From Dyadobacter sp. 676 (lineage in GTDB: Bacteria > Bacteroidota > Bacteroidia > Cytophagales > Spirosomataceae), in the NCBI RefSeq assembly GCF_040448675.1, contig NZ_CP159289.1, positions 7,051,001-7,115,000 on the forward strand: DNA of 64,000 nucleotides, written 5' to 3'. The translations under genes and the position numbers were made by a program. Positions 1-11,100 of this stretch are shown in pieces (the stretch's first letter is position 1; each line of letters opens with the position of its first letter). The notes beneath the pieces are model-generated. The model ran no database searches, had not been told where the DNA came from, and saw only the letters and a list, made by a program, of their open reading frames with translations.

Positions 1-81
1 ATCTCATTAGCATTTTGTGGCCCCACGGTAAATCCGGACCTTAAATCTTTGTGGAATCCTTCACGTCGGTTTCGACGGCGG

Positions 82-1565
82 TCACCGGGCAAACTGGGCG
101 AGTTTGTTAATAGCCACCACCGAGCAGGCATCGCCGCCCGGGGCCTTATAAGGCGGTACGTTGCCGCGGTAACGGAAGTAGCCGGGTCGTCGCAAGCGGT
201 GGCGTCGGGAATGTAGCCGTACGAGCCGTCGGTGTAGCCACCGGTAAGCACGCAAGGCAATGCCGCTTCCTGCTTGATTTTCAACCCTGTTTTTACGAAA
301 GGTTCGTAAGGCAACCCGACAAATCCCACATCGCCGAAACGGGCTACGACGATGCTGATCGGCAGCTCTGTGGGGACGTTCCTGAGGTTGCGGGTTTTAT
401 GCTGGTCCAGTGCCCACACATACCACGGCCGCACCGACTGCACCAGCCGGGCACGGTAAGGTGGAGTGAGGGCCTTCGGAAAATTCATACCCACGCATTC
501 GTAGGTATTTTCATCGCCGGCATCGCCCCTCTTTACAAAATCGTCTATCGACTCGAGGTCCCTTCGCAGGCTCGCCTCGTCCGGTAACGGCGCCAGCGGG
601 ATATACACCGGCTCGCGGCTCCATTCCAGTCCCGAACGTTTCGATTTCCGCAAGGATTTGGCGGCAATCACGAAGGTTTCGCCCAGCTGTTCGCCCAGCA
701 GACGTGCCTGTGCGATGGTGCCTGTGAGCATATGTTTGGCATTGATATCGCCCCCGCAGCCCTGCACGAAAGCCACCGGCGCACCGCCGAGGTATTCCGA
801 CAAAATCTCCGAAGCCACCTGAGGAAATTGTCCGTAACTCATCATTTTTTCGGGATTGTAGGCCGCTACGGGATGTCCGGTAAAGAACGAGAATGCGGCA
901 ACAGGCCTGTCGGACCGGTTTTTAAACACCACCACCATAGCCTCGGGGTCGATCAGGCCACGGTAACCTTCGCCAACCAGCATGCGGTCTTCCTCGCGCA
1001 TAAAATAGGTTTTGCCATTGGGCCGTCTGCCGCGGCGGTTGTAAGTAATGCGGTTTTCCTCGGCCATGCCCCATTCCACCGTCACCGGTTCGAGACTTCC
1101 GGCCATTTGCACAGCGGCTTTCCGCAGTTTTTTCAAAAAATCCTGTCCCAATTCATAATTCAGCATCTGCGGACTGCCTGTTTCGGGAACCGCAGCGCTG
1201 TCCACATGCATCCAAGGAATGGTATGGTTATGCGACGAGGCCGTAACCACCGCCTCCGGCGGAATCCTGAAAACCTGCGACAGGATGTTCACACAGGCGT
1301 TATGTACGAGGCCGCTCTCGACAGTTAATGCGGAAGTAAGGAAACAGAGGCGGTCCGGGCCTTCTTCGAGCAGGATGATCGTCGTTTTCAGATCCCCGTG
1401 CACCACTTCGATTTTGTTGCCGGTTTTGGTATGACCGGCGGGAGTGCCTGGTCTGGGCGTAACGGCGAATGTCCGGCCTGCCGCTTTCAGCCCGTCGGCG
1501 GCCCCCGGGTGTGCAATACCCGATGCCAGCGCAATGAGAATACCAACGCAGATTTTTTTCATCAT
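82..1565 (-). CDS. Neutral/alkaline ceramidase-like secreted hydrolase (frameshifted)
   Basis: About 494 residues if one missing base is restored. The protein starts with a signal peptide (MMKKICVGILIALASG). It resembles the N-terminal domain of neutral/alkaline ceramidases: an HNH zinc-ligand motif near residues 112-114, a downstream TGHP histidine, a LPYEPF glutamate and a late GYIPDA tyrosine motif. The GDxSPN motif holding the ceramidase nucleophile serine is replaced by GCGGDINAK, so true ceramidase activity is doubtful; a related zinc amidase or hydrolase is more likely. Near 183-190 the frame breaks: upstream it reads to GYIPDATACDD, and after a one-base shift it continues GYFRYRG to a stop at 84-82. 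Without that shift the frame runs off the window edge. It is the last gene of the locus, 28 bp after the MFS gene. Family is fairly sure; substrate is unknown. Confidence 0.75.
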
Positions 1566-1593
1566 TTCATAAAGGTTCGGGAATAACAAGGTA

Positions 1594-2866
1594 TTATGGC
1601 TGGTCCGCCGGTTCCAGCGTGGTAACCGGTTCGGGCAGATTTTTAGGTTTGATTCGGAAAAGAAGCCAGGCGCAAAAGAGCATCGTCAGCGCAGCCACCT
1701 GGAACATCGCGCTCAGGTTCACGTCGGCATCGCGCAGGGCCCCGCCCGCATAAATGCCGATGCCTCCTACCACGCAGCTGAAAAGGTTCAGAATGCCGTA
1801 ACCCGTCGCGAGGTAGCGCTGGTCGGCTACCATGCAGAGGATGGGCATCATATTGGCGTCCAGGAACGGCCGGGCAAACGCATAAATCATGAAAGCGGCC
1901 ACAGCGACCCACAATATACCTGTATTGCTGGCAATGAAAACCGCGGGTGTGGCGACCACAAGCCCCAACGCCGGCAACAGTATCCGTGCCCGTTTATTGG
2001 TTTTATCCCAAAAATCGGCGATAGCGCCGCCGGAAAGCACACCGACGAGCATCGGAATGAAAAAATAGCTGGTAGCGTAAATCCCCCGCCTGCGTCTGGC
2101 TCAGGTTAAAATGCTCTTTGTAATAAGTCGGAAGCCAGCCGTTGATCATCCAGCTAACAACCCCGAGCAGTCCCCAGGCTGCCAGCGCGATAAGATAGGC
2201 GGGCTGCCTGAAAAGGTTACGGACCGCATCGGCGAAGCCAGTCACCTCTTCACGCCGGGCCGTTTCGCGTTGCCGGACGGGGGCGTCTTTCAACGAAAAT
2301 GCAAGTATCAGCGCGTAAACCACGCCGATCACGCCAAAAACAACGAATGCGAAATTCCAGGTGCGGCTTTCGGCCAGCCAGCCGCCGACGAAGCCCAGGC
2401 TTTGCCCGATATACACACCCGCCATGTGAATGCCCGTCGCCCGGGAACGCGTGCGCCCGCGGTGATAATCGACGATCAGGGCCAATGCGGCGGGGATGTA
2501 ACAGGCTTCGCTGATGCCCATCAGTGCCCGGGTGACGAGGAGTTCCTCGAATGTGGTAGCCCGGGACGTGAGCCAGGTTACCAGCGACCATACGAACAGG
2601 CTGCCTACGATAACCCGGCTTCGGTTGAAACGGTCGGCCAGGTACCCCGCCACCGGACTAAGCAAGCCATAAATCCACAGAAATACCGAAGTCAGCAACC
2701 CAAACTGCGCCTCGCTCATGGGAATGGCCGCAATAATCGACGACCGCATGGTGGTGATCATCATGCGGTCGAGATAATTGAGCCCGCCGACGACGCAAAG
2801 CATTGCTACAACCAGCCAGGCGTAGGAAAACAGTCGGGATTTAGGATCAGTCGTGCCTGTTGCCAT
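1594..2866 (-). CDS. MFS transporter, anion:cation symporter type (frameshifted)
   Basis: About 423 residues across the break, with the usual twelve hydrophobic segments. The early LNYLDRMMITTMRSSI stretch and the YLADRFNRSR loop fit the ACS family of the major facilitator superfamily (hexuronate/galactonate/tartrate-type importers), so an inner-membrane sugar-acid or small-anion importer is likely. I chose the ATG at 2866 (MATGTTDP); the frame is open further upstream, but only with a non-ATG start. The first ~260 residues and the last ~150 lie in different frames. They join after SQTQAG at a run of five C (2083-2087), where removing one base restores IYATSYFFIPMLVG. A sequencing indel is therefore likely. 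A promoter module like that of susC lies 35 bp upstream, so this gene may start its own transcript with the ceramidase-like gene. Confidence 0.85.
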
Positions 2867-2900
2867 GCAATCACATTGGGTTAAGTAGAACGGGGCCTTT

Positions 2901-2967
2901 ACAAAATTATCTTCCGGCAAATGGGCGTTCCTCTACTTTTTTGGGATTAAGTGATATTATCTTTCAA
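2901..2967 (-). promoter_or_regulatory. Promoter/operator module upstream of MFS gene (copy 2)
   Basis: The first 40 bases match the region upstream of susC (11375-11414) at 33 of 40 positions without gaps, and a further 14 of 17 match at 2951-2967. Read on the minus strand it holds AAAAGTAG, GGAAC, TTTGC and ends in TAATTTTG, which fits the Bacteroidota -7 consensus TAnnTTTG. No TTTG lies at the usual -33 spacing, which suggests an activator is needed. It ends 35 bp before the start codon. Confidence 0.7.
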
Positions 2968-2985
2968 AATACCGGACAACAGCCG

Positions 2986-4431
2986 CTAGTTGAATTTCAG
3001 CGAATACAAATCGCCGTCCCTGATCGTTATCCGCATGCGGACCGGCCTGGACGACAGCCGGGAAACGTCCGCTCCCCCCTTCCACCGCACCACGCGGCTG
3101 ATCTCGTTACCGATAATGGCGGGGCATTCCTCCAATGTAAAACCCGGAATAGGATTGCCGGAGGCATCCTGCAATTCTATTTTCAGTTCGCCGGCTGCCG
3201 AGGTCGAGTAGTTGATTTCCAGCTCCCTGCCTTCAAAAGTAAATGGCTTCGTGAGTACCTCGCCTCCCTTGTAAGGCGCCGCGAGCGAGGCGAATCCGTC
3301 GATACGCATCGAATAGCGCTTCAAATGCGCCGTAGGCTGGGCATATTCCTCGTTCACGAAAACCGACATTTCGGTGTCGCTTGTTTGTACCACGTTCAGG
3401 GCAGGATAATTCGAGCGCGAAACCCAGTTGGCGAGGCCTATTCCGGGCCGGATGAACGACTCCATGAAAGTCCGGTCGTAAACCGCCCCGCCCCGGCTCG
3501 ACATCAGAATGGCGTCGGAGCAGTCGTTGTAATATTTGGGGTTAACGTTCAGGCGTTTGGCATCGTCGTCCGAAACCACCTGCCGGTTGGGCATAAACCG
3601 GGCCCCGATTGCCAGGTAAATGTGCGGCGCGCGGTAATAGGGGCTTGTTTGCTGGGTGTACAAATGTTCCGGCGGTGTATCGCCGAAGGTCATCGGCGTA
3701 GGTTCCGACCAATGGATAAAATCGTCGGAAGTCGTGCGGCTTACCGAACGGTAACCATTGAAGCCGTCGCCCGTCCATGTGCGGAAATAGCAAACATATT
3801 TCCCTTCGTTTTCGGACCAGAACGAGACATTCTGCGAATCGAATAATCCTTTTGTGAACACGCTTCCGGAGGCCATTTTCTTCCAGTGAATACCATCCGG
3901 CGAAGCGTAGGCCACTAAACCGCTCTTTTTCGTCCCGCCCAGCGCCTTGAAGCGCTCTTCCGGTTTCGCTTTCGGATTTTTATCCAGGAAGGGGCTGAAA
4001 TTATGCGTGACAGGCGGCTCGCCCGCCAGAATCGTGTTATTCTTTTCCGAGCCGTCGACCTTGTTGATGCCCAGGTCCGGCTTCACCCAATGCGTGCCGT
4101 CCTTCGATTCGGCATAGCAGGTCACCTCCGAGTCGTTACCGTCGGCACCGGCGTTGCGCACGCCCCGGTAATAGGCCCTGAGCAGCTCGCCGTCCCGGAT
4201 AATGGTGCAATAGCCACTGAAATTGCCTTCCCAGGGCTTGTCGAATTGCAGGACCGGGCCTTCGTTACGCGGATGATGCAATTGCAGGGTTACATTTTGC
4301 AAGCGGTCGATCAGGTAATGATCGACAAATATTTCTCTCCTGCTGCCCAGTTCCAACGGCTGCTGGGCCTGGCAAAACGAACAGAAGAGTATGCCGGTCA
4401 CCAACGGTAAAAGTTGCGGTTTAGGGGTCAT
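2986..4431 (-). CDS. Secreted five-bladed beta-propeller glycosidase-like protein (paralogue 1)
   Basis: 481 residues with a signal peptide (MTPKPQLLPLVTGILFCSFCQA). Repeated blade motifs of the DGxxW type (SKDGTHW, SPDGIHW, DDFIHW) place it in the GH32/GH43/GH68-like five-bladed propeller superfamily; the last ~100 residues look like a beta-sandwich. It closely resembles the product of 5144-6596, sharing the opening LGxRREIF, the HNFSPF.DKNPKA stretch and a YTQQTSPYxRAPHIY stretch. Such proteins usually cleave or bind glycans in the periplasm or at the surface, but I cannot name catalytic residues or the substrate. It lies 23 bp after the FISUMP gene in the same transcript direction and is intact, unlike its paralogue. 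GH activity is inferred from fold only. Confidence 0.8.
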   Translation of the reverse strand: MTPKPQLLPLVTGILFCSFCQAQQPLELGSRREIFVDHYLIDRLQNVTLQLHHPRNEGPVLQFDKPWEGNFSGYCTIIRDGELLRAYYRGVRNAGADGNDSEVTCYAESKDGTHWVKPDLGINKVDGSEKNNTILAGEPPVTHNFSPFLDKNPKAKPEERFKALGGTKKSGLVAYASPDGIHWKKMASGSVFTKGLFDSQNVSFWSENEGKYVCYFRTWTGDGFNGYRSVSRTTSDDFIHWSEPTPMTFGDTPPEHLYTQQTSPYYRAPHIYLAIGARFMPNRQVVSDDDAKRLNVNPKYYNDCSDAILMSSRGGAVYDRTFMESFIRPGIGLANWVSRSNYPALNVVQTSDTEMSVFVNEEYAQPTAHLKRYSMRIDGFASLAAPYKGGEVLTKPFTFEGRELEINYSTSAAGELKIELQDASGNPIPGFTLEECPAIIGNEISRVVRWKGGADVSRLSSRPVRMRITIRDGDLYSLKFN

Positions 4432-4454
4432 AGGGGTTGTTTTTTAGTACAAAT

Positions 4455-5120
4455 TCAATCCTTCACCAGTCGCACGGATAATCCGGCGGTCATCACAAAA
4501 CTCTTCTTTTCCAGCCGGTTATCCCGAAACGAAAGCGTACGACAATAGCTATTGTCGACCAGGTAGCGCGTCGTGCTCCACCAGTAGCCTGCCGTGCCGG
4601 CTTCGAAAAACGGCCCGCCGTAATAGGCAGGGCCTTCATGGCTGCGGTACCCGCCGGGAAGGGCATTGAAATAGCTTTGGTTATTTCCGTTACCTCCGTT
4701 TTTCCATCCTTTTACGGCTTTCAGGCGCATTCCAGCCGCTTCGGCCCCGCCCAGCTCATCTGCCAACTGTTGCCATTCGGCATCCGACGGCACGTGCCAG
4801 CCTTCCGGAGCGAGCTTGCGTTTGTCCATAACCGCCCAGAAGTTGTACAACTTGCCCAGGCCCTTCGCCTTGACCGCATTCTGGCCGTAATAACACCACG
4901 CGGGCCGGCCTTCGATACATGCTTTTTCCCATGCCTCGTAGGTGTTGGCTTCCATAATCGGGTCGCCGTTCCGGAACTTCGTCACAGCCAGGTTTTCGGA
5001 CGTCCATTCCTGGCGGCCAATTACAACGGATGCGGGGTCGATTTCCAGCCGGGTATTTCCAACCGCCGCCATAAGTATCGGCAGGGTTAGTAAAAAGGCT
5101 ATTTTAAAGCATTTCATCAT
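4455..5120 (-). CDS. FISUMP-domain secreted protein
   Basis: 221 residues beginning MMKCFKIAFLLTLPILMAA, a signal peptide; the ATG at 5120 is preferred over a TTG slightly upstream. The body carries hallmarks of the Fibrobacter succinogenes major paralogous domain: IGRQEWTSENLAV, an early YGQNAVKAKGLGKLYNFWAV segment, APEGWHVPSDAEWQQL, LPGGYRS, YWWSTT and the final SVRLVKD. These are extracellular or surface proteins of the Bacteroidota/Fibrobacterota with a C-type-lectin-like or formylglycine-enzyme-like fold and no settled function. Here it sits between the two propeller paralogues, 23 bp from each, so it is very probably co-transcribed and may bind the same glycan. Domain call is secure; function is unknown. 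Confidence 0.85.
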   Translation of the reverse strand: MMKCFKIAFLLTLPILMAAVGNTRLEIDPASVVIGRQEWTSENLAVTKFRNGDPIMEANTYEAWEKACIEGRPAWCYYGQNAVKAKGLGKLYNFWAVMDKRKLAPEGWHVPSDAEWQQLADELGGAEAAGMRLKAVKGWKNGGNGNNQSYFNALPGGYRSHEGPAYYGGPFFEAGTAGYWWSTTRYLVDNSYCRTLSFRDNRLEKKSFVMTAGLSVRLVKD

Positions 5121-5143
5121 TTCAAAAATCAATTAAATCCACA

Positions 5144-6596
5144 CTATTTGAAGCGAACGGAATACAGATCGGCATCTTTGAGATAAATGTGCAGTTGCAC
5201 CGGCTTGCCTGCCAGGGCCGAAATATCGGTCTTCCCGTTCCATGCCACAGTCCGGGCGATCTCATTGCCGACCAGCTCTTCCGAATCGAGCAGCGAATAT
5301 CCCGGCAGATCCTTGCCGTTTTCATCCTGCACGGCAATGCGTATTTCCCCGATGGCCGAAGTGGAATAATTGATTTCCAACGCCTTACCCGTAAACGTAA
5401 ATATCTTCGTTTTAACCGCTCCTCCGTCGTAGGGCGCGTTGAGGCTGCTGAAACCGTCGAGCCGCATCGAATACCGGCGCAGATGGCCGGTAGGTTGCGC
5501 ATAATCCTGGTTTACATACAACGACATCTCCCGGTTACCGACCGGCACGATGTTCAGCGAGGGGTAGTTGGTCCGGGCCGACCAATGGTTGAGTCCCATT
5601 GCCGGGCGGATAAAAGCCTCCATAAAAGTACGGTCGTACACATTCCCTCCGCGCGAAGTCATCAGGAAGGGTTCCGAGAGCCCCTTATGCTGTTCGGGAT
5701 CCACTTTCAGTTCATTCAGCTGGTCCCGAGTGGCAATTTGCCGGTGCGGCACAAAACGCGAGCCGATGGCCACATAGATATGCGGCGCGCGGAAATACGG
5801 GCTCGTTTGCTGGGTGTAAATGTGCTCATAGGGCCGGCTGCCATAAGTCATTTCGACGGGCTTCGACCAATGAATGAAATCGGGGGAAGTGACACGGCTC
5901 ACCGACCGGTAACCCCTGTCACCGCCGCCGGTCCAGGAGCGGAAATAGCACACGTACATTTGCTCGCTTTCCGACCAGAACGACACATTCTGTGAATCGA
6001 GCAGCCCGTCGTTGACGACGCTTTTTTCCTGCATTTTTTTCCAATGGATGCCATCCGCGGAAGCGAAGGGTACCAGGCCGGTTTTGTTAGTGCCCCCCGA
6101 AAGCCTTGAATTTCTCTTCGGGCCTTGCTTTCGGGTTTTTGTCAATGAAAGGGCTGAAATTATGGGTGAACGGCGCCTCTTCAAGAATAATGTTGTTGGC
6201 TTTGGAGCCATTGGCTTCCACAAGCCCGAGTGAGGGCTTCTGCCAGTTGATACCGTCCTTCGATTCGGCGTAGCAGGTGTTGTCTTCCTTTTTTCCACCG
6301 GCACGGATGTGGCCGCCGCGGTAATAGGCACGGTAGGTGTCGCCGTCTTTAAGGATCGTGATGTAAGCGGGCGCATCGCTTTCCCAGGGCTGATCGAAAC
6401 GCATGACCGGCCCCTCGTCGCGGGGCGCATGCATAACGAACCTGGCGCCTTTCATTTCGCCGATCAGGTATCGATCGGCGAAGATTTCGCGACGGTCGCC
6501 CAATGCGATCGGCTGCTTTCCGCCCGGGCCTTTGAAACCACCGAAAAGGACTACTGCAAGTAACGAACCTGTTGTTTTTAATTGAACTTTCAGCAT
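5144..6596 (-). CDS. Secreted five-bladed beta-propeller glycosidase-like protein (paralogue 2, frameshifted)
   Basis: About 483 residues after joining two frames; paralogue of the gene at 2986-4431. The start ATG overlaps the susD stop codon by one base (TGATG), so the two are probably translationally coupled. Blade motifs are SKDGINW, SADGIHW and SPDFIHW. The N-terminal ~165 residues end in RPEEKFKAFGG and the rest resumes as TNKTGLVPFASADG in another frame. The switch falls on a run of six C (6093-6098); deleting one base restores the order seen in the intact paralogue (FKALGGTKKSGLVAYASPDG). A homopolymer read error is the simplest explanation. Probably a periplasmic or surface glycan-active protein downstream of the SusCD importer. 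Confidence 0.8.
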
Positions 6597-8074
6597 CAAT
6601 AACCCGGGTTTTGTTTAACATAAGGTTCCAGACTTAATATCGTCTCGCCCAGCGGGAATAGCAAATCGTTCTCTGTCTTGCCTTTCAGCGAGGGCACTTT
6701 TTCCAGCGCTTTTCCAAACCTCACCAGGTCCCACCAGCGCTTGCCTTCATGCGCGAGTTCGAAAAGCCGCTCCTGTAAAATAGCATCGTCGTTGGCCGCT
6801 TTCGACCCGTTCACGAACGCATGGGCAGCGAATTTGGCCCCATAGGCCCGTTTCCGGATCATATTGACGGCCTCCGACGGATCTTGCCCGAGCCCGTTCT
6901 GCGCCTCGGCTTTCATAAGGATAATATCGGCGTAGCGGTAAAGGATCAGGTCATCGTACATCACGCGTACACCGCCCGTAATGAGGCCGGGCCACTTCTG
7001 GTCGGCATTATACATAAAGCTCGTTACGCCGTCTTTTGTCTGGTTTACTTCGATAAACGTGGCATTCTTGCGGGCATCGTCGTCGCTGAACTGCCTGGTT
7101 ACCTCCCGCGACATCTGCCAATAGCCGTCCTTGCCCGAATAAGGCATGAGCTTGTCGATTACGCTTTGCGGTGTAAAAGGTGCCGTCGGAGCGGCGAGTG
7201 CCGTCACACCGCCATACACGGAGCGCCCGGCCGATTCCCCTTCCGCAAACCGCACCGCCAGGATTACCTCTTTATTTCCCTTGTTGGTAAAAGCGAAAAC
7301 CTGGCTGAAATCGCCCAGGAGCTGCACGTCGCTCTTCTCCACTTCGGCAATGGCGGCCAATGCCGTATTGAAATCCGCCGCACCGCCATTCAGCTTTTTG
7401 GCCGTCCAAAGGAAAACATCCGCTTTCAGGGCGTTCAAGGCCGGTTTCGACCACCTTACGCGGCCGGTAGGAATGTTGTTGGTCGGGAAAAGGGCCAGTG
7501 CGCTTTCGATGTCCTTTTTTATCATGGCGAAAACCTCCGTTTGCGGTTTCCGCTCCTTGTAGATCGTCGAAGGATCGAAGCCCTCCGTCGGCTGATCGAT
7601 GAGGATCAGATCGCCCCAGGTCTTCGTCATCGTGAAATACATGAATGCGCGCATGGCGTAGGCCTGGGCAAGGATTTCGCTCCGGTCAGCCTCCGAGGCA
7701 AACTGGATCGAAGGCACATATTTCAGAATCAGGTTCGCGTCGTGGACAACCGAATACATGGCCGTCCAGTCGGGGCCCGGATTCACGCGGCTGAGGGCAT
7801 TAGTGAACGCGTAGAAATTAATGGAAGGGTCGAACCCGAAATTCTGGACCCAGATTTCGCTCCTGGCCTCGCCCCAGATGAAAAAGTTGGTGGCCGCCTG
7901 CGTGCGCATGCGCACATACATGCCATTGAGCGCGCCGCGCGCCTCCTCGGGCGATTTCCAGAACGACGTGTTGGTGATCTGGCTGATCGGTTTCAGCGTC
8001 AGATCGTCGGTACATGCCGAAAACATCGTGACGGCCATCAGGGAGCCTATCAGTTTTCGCGTGATGGGTTTCAT
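6596..8074 (-). CDS. SusD/RagB-family surface glycan-binding lipoprotein
   Basis: 492 residues from the ATG at 8074 (MKPITRKLIGSLMAVTMFSAC), giving a lipoprotein signal with cysteine at residue 21; the frame is open further upstream but without signal character. SusD-like features include an early FWKSPEEARGALNGMYVRMR, a TPR-like helical core, the late YADIILMKAEAQNGLG segment and the C-terminal LFELAHEGKRWWDLVRFGKA. SusD proteins cap the SusC channel and bind oligosaccharide at the cell surface. The gene starts 31 bp after the susC stop and overlaps the next gene by one base. Confidence 0.93.
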   Translation of the reverse strand: MKPITRKLIGSLMAVTMFSACTDDLTLKPISQITNTSFWKSPEEARGALNGMYVRMRTQAATNFFIWGEARSEIWVQNFGFDPSINFYAFTNALSRVNPGPDWTAMYSVVHDANLILKYVPSIQFASEADRSEILAQAYAMRAFMYFTMTKTWGDLILIDQPTEGFDPSTIYKERKPQTEVFAMIKKDIESALALFPTNNIPTGRVRWSKPALNALKADVFLWTAKKLNGGAADFNTALAAIAEVEKSDVQLLGDFSQVFAFTNKGNKEVILAVRFAEGESAGRSVYGGVTALAAPTAPFTPQSVIDKLMPYSGKDGYWQMSREVTRQFSDDDARKNATFIEVNQTKDGVTSFMYNADQKWPGLITGGVRVMYDDLILYRYADIILMKAEAQNGLGQDPSEAVNMIRKRAYGAKFAAHAFVNGSKAANDDAILQERLFELAHEGKRWWDLVRFGKALEKVPSLKGKTENDLLFPLGETILSLEPYVKQNPGY

Positions 8075-8105
8075 ATACAATGCCGGTTTGGATTGTGGGG
8101 TTTTC

Positions 8106-11100
8106 TTAAAATGCAGGGGTGATCTGTACGCCGAATATAAAGTTGCGGGGCATCGGATAGCGGCCATTGTCGGTACCGCCTTCCTCGGGGTTCAGGCCGG
8201 TGAACCTGGTGAAGTATTTCAGGTTGTTGGCCGTCGCATGCAGTCGTAACGAGGCGATTTTCAGCTTGCCCAGCATCGACTGCGGGAAGTTATAGGCCAA
8301 TGAAATCTCGCGCAGGCAAAGGAAATCGCCTTTTTCATAGTAATGCGAGTTTCCACGGTACAGGTTCGACTGCTGGTTCTGATCGGCCCAGTAGTAGCGC
8401 GGAATATCGGTGATGTCGCCCTGCTTCTGCCACGAACGCGTCACCGCTTTGGAAATGGCGTTCTGGCCAGAGAAATTGCCGAGCACGCGGGCTCTGGTCT
8501 CGTTGTAGATCATGTGGCCCAAGGTATAATCCATCCGGATCGTCAGCCCGAATCCCTTATAGTTCAACCGGTTGGTAAAACCGCCCGTCCAGGTCGGGTA
8601 CGGATTGCCCATGTAAATACGGTCCTTGTCGTCGATAATGCCGTTCCCGTCCGAATCGAGCCAGTTCACGTCGCCGCCGTGCTTGGTTTTATCGGTACCT
8701 ACCACAAGCATGTCTTTCGGGCCGGCAGCGGCTTCCTCGTCCGTGGAGTAAATGCCGAGCTGTTTGTAGGCGAACATATCCCCTATCCTCCCGCCTTCCT
8801 GCAAGCCGCCTTTCCAGGCGTAGGCGCCGGCATTCGGATCCCAGATGTTTACACCGCCGATGCGGTTGTTTTCGATGCCGTTATCGGGCAGTTCAAGGAT
8901 TTTGATCTTTACATAACTCGCATTCAGCGAAGTAGTCCACTGGAATGCCGATTGCGGGGATAGGACCGATGCATTCAGCTCAAATTCGAGTCCCTTGTTT
9001 TCCAGGCTTCCGAGGTTAGTGAGAATGCTGGTAAAACCGGTGGTACGGGGCAATGCAAGGTCGGTGAGCAGGTTATCGGTCACACGGCGATAGCTATCGA
9101 ATATGCCGGAAACGCGGTTATTGAACAAGCCGAGATCGAACCCGAAATTAAGTGTTTTGGAACGTTCCCATTGCAGCGCAGGGTTAGCGAGCGCCGAATT
9201 ATAGATCGCCGCATCGCCGAAATAGCGGTTTCCCACGTCATAGGCTCCCTGCGCCTGGTAATTGCCCAGGCCGCTGATGTTCCCGTTCACGCCATAACTT
9301 CCGCGTAGTTTCAGGCTGTTGACCGCCTGCGGCATGCCTTTCCAGAAATTTTCCCGATGGAGGTTCCAGCCCAGCGATACGCCGGGGAAAAAGCCCCATT
9401 TGTACTCCGCGCCGAGGTTCGAGGCGCCGTCGTAGCGGGCATTCACGCTCAGGAGGTATTTCTGGTCGAAATTGTAGTTAATCCTGCCGAAATAGCCATA
9501 CAAAAGCTGCTCCGATTCCGAGCCGGTGACGCTCCACGGCGTTGCCGAGGCGTTCAGCGTGGGGATAATGTCGGTAGCCGCATTACGGCCGACGGCGGTA
9601 ACGTCGCGGTTCATGGCCTTGAAGTACGAATACCCCACAGTGCCCTCGAAATGGTGCAGATTAGCAATGGATTTGACATAGTTAAAAACCGCATCGGCCT
9701 GCCGCTGGACGAGGTTCGTTTCGGCGAACGTCGCCTCCCGGTTCTGGTTCAGCACGAGCGGGCCGTCGAGGTACGATTTCAGGAAGCTCCGGCGCGCGAA
9801 GTTGTTGTTGATCAGCGATACCTGCGGACGGAACGTCAGCCCGGGAACGATCTCCCATTTTCCGCCCACGACAAACATATAGTTATCGCGGCGGCGTTTC
9901 GCGTCGTAGCGACTGATGTAATAGGCCGGGTTACCGTTGGTAAAAAGGCGCCCCGGCGCGAGCGAACCATCCTCGAACTGGTATTTCGATGTTTGGGCGG
10001 TGTTGATATTGTTTTTGAAAACCACTCCCACATCGGGCACCTGGTTATCGTTCACATTGGCATAGTTGAGCCGGCTGAAAAAATTGAGGTTTTTGGTAAC
10101 CTGCATATCGCCGTTCATATTGAGCGTCACGCGCTGGTAATCCGTATTGATGGAAATACCCTGTGCATTGAGGTACCCCAGGCCCATCGAATATCTGATC
10201 TTCTCCGAGCCGCCCGATACGGACAGGTTATGGTCGTGGGTATAGGCTCTCCTGAAAATGGTTTTCTGAAAATCGGTGCCTTTGAATATCAATGTCTTGC
10301 CCGGATCGAGCGGGTCGGGTGCGGTTTCCCATCTCGCTCCCCACTGGTCGGCGGGTAGACCAAGCAGGTGCTCGTTGTCCGCGTTGAGGTACATGGTGGT
10401 GAAAGCGGTTTTATTCGTCAGGTCGTTGCCTGTGCCGCCGGCATTGGCCTGGGTAAGAAAGGCCAGCGTGCTTGGCGCCTTCACGCCGCTCGCCGCGATT
10501 CCGAGGCGCATAAATTTGATAAAATCCTTCGCGTCGGCCAGTTCGTAAAGTTTTCCGACTTTGGAACTGGTCAGGTTGTAATTATAGGATACCTGCATCC
10601 GGCCGCTTTTGCCCGATTTGGTTTCCACTATTATCACCCCATTGGAAGCCCGCGAACCATAAATGGAAGTAGAAGCCGCATCTTTCAACACCTGTATCGA
10701 CTCGATATCTGCAGGGTTGATATGGTCCATATCGCTCCGGATCACCCCATCGACCACATATAATGGTGTGGAGCCGTTCGGGTTGTTGATGGACGTTCCC
10801 CCGCGCAGGATCACGCGCGGGCGCTCGCCCGGCTGCCCCGATGTGCTCTGTACGCGCAGGCCGGGAACCGTTCCCTGCAACGCGGACGCCGGGTTCGCAT
10901 AGGTAACGTTTTGCATTACACGTGTGTCCAGTTTGGCGATGGAGGTCGTCACCGTTTCCCGCGACTGCGTTCCGTACCCCACCACTACCACCTCGTCCAG
11001 CACGGAAATATCCGCGACCAGTTTCACATCCACCACCGATCCCTTACCTGCGGCCACTTCCTGACTTTTATAACCGATAAAGGAAAAGATCAGCCGGGCG

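Noticed and set aside
2083-2087. Phase variation by slippage at the homopolymer runs
   Set aside because: The runs are only 5-7 bases and occur in unrelated housekeeping-like genes, so read or assembly indels explain them better.
6821-8122. Long plus-strand open frame of 433 codons opposite susD
   Set aside because: Antisense to a well-supported SusD gene; composition and lack of motifs show it is a shadow frame of GC-rich coding DNA.
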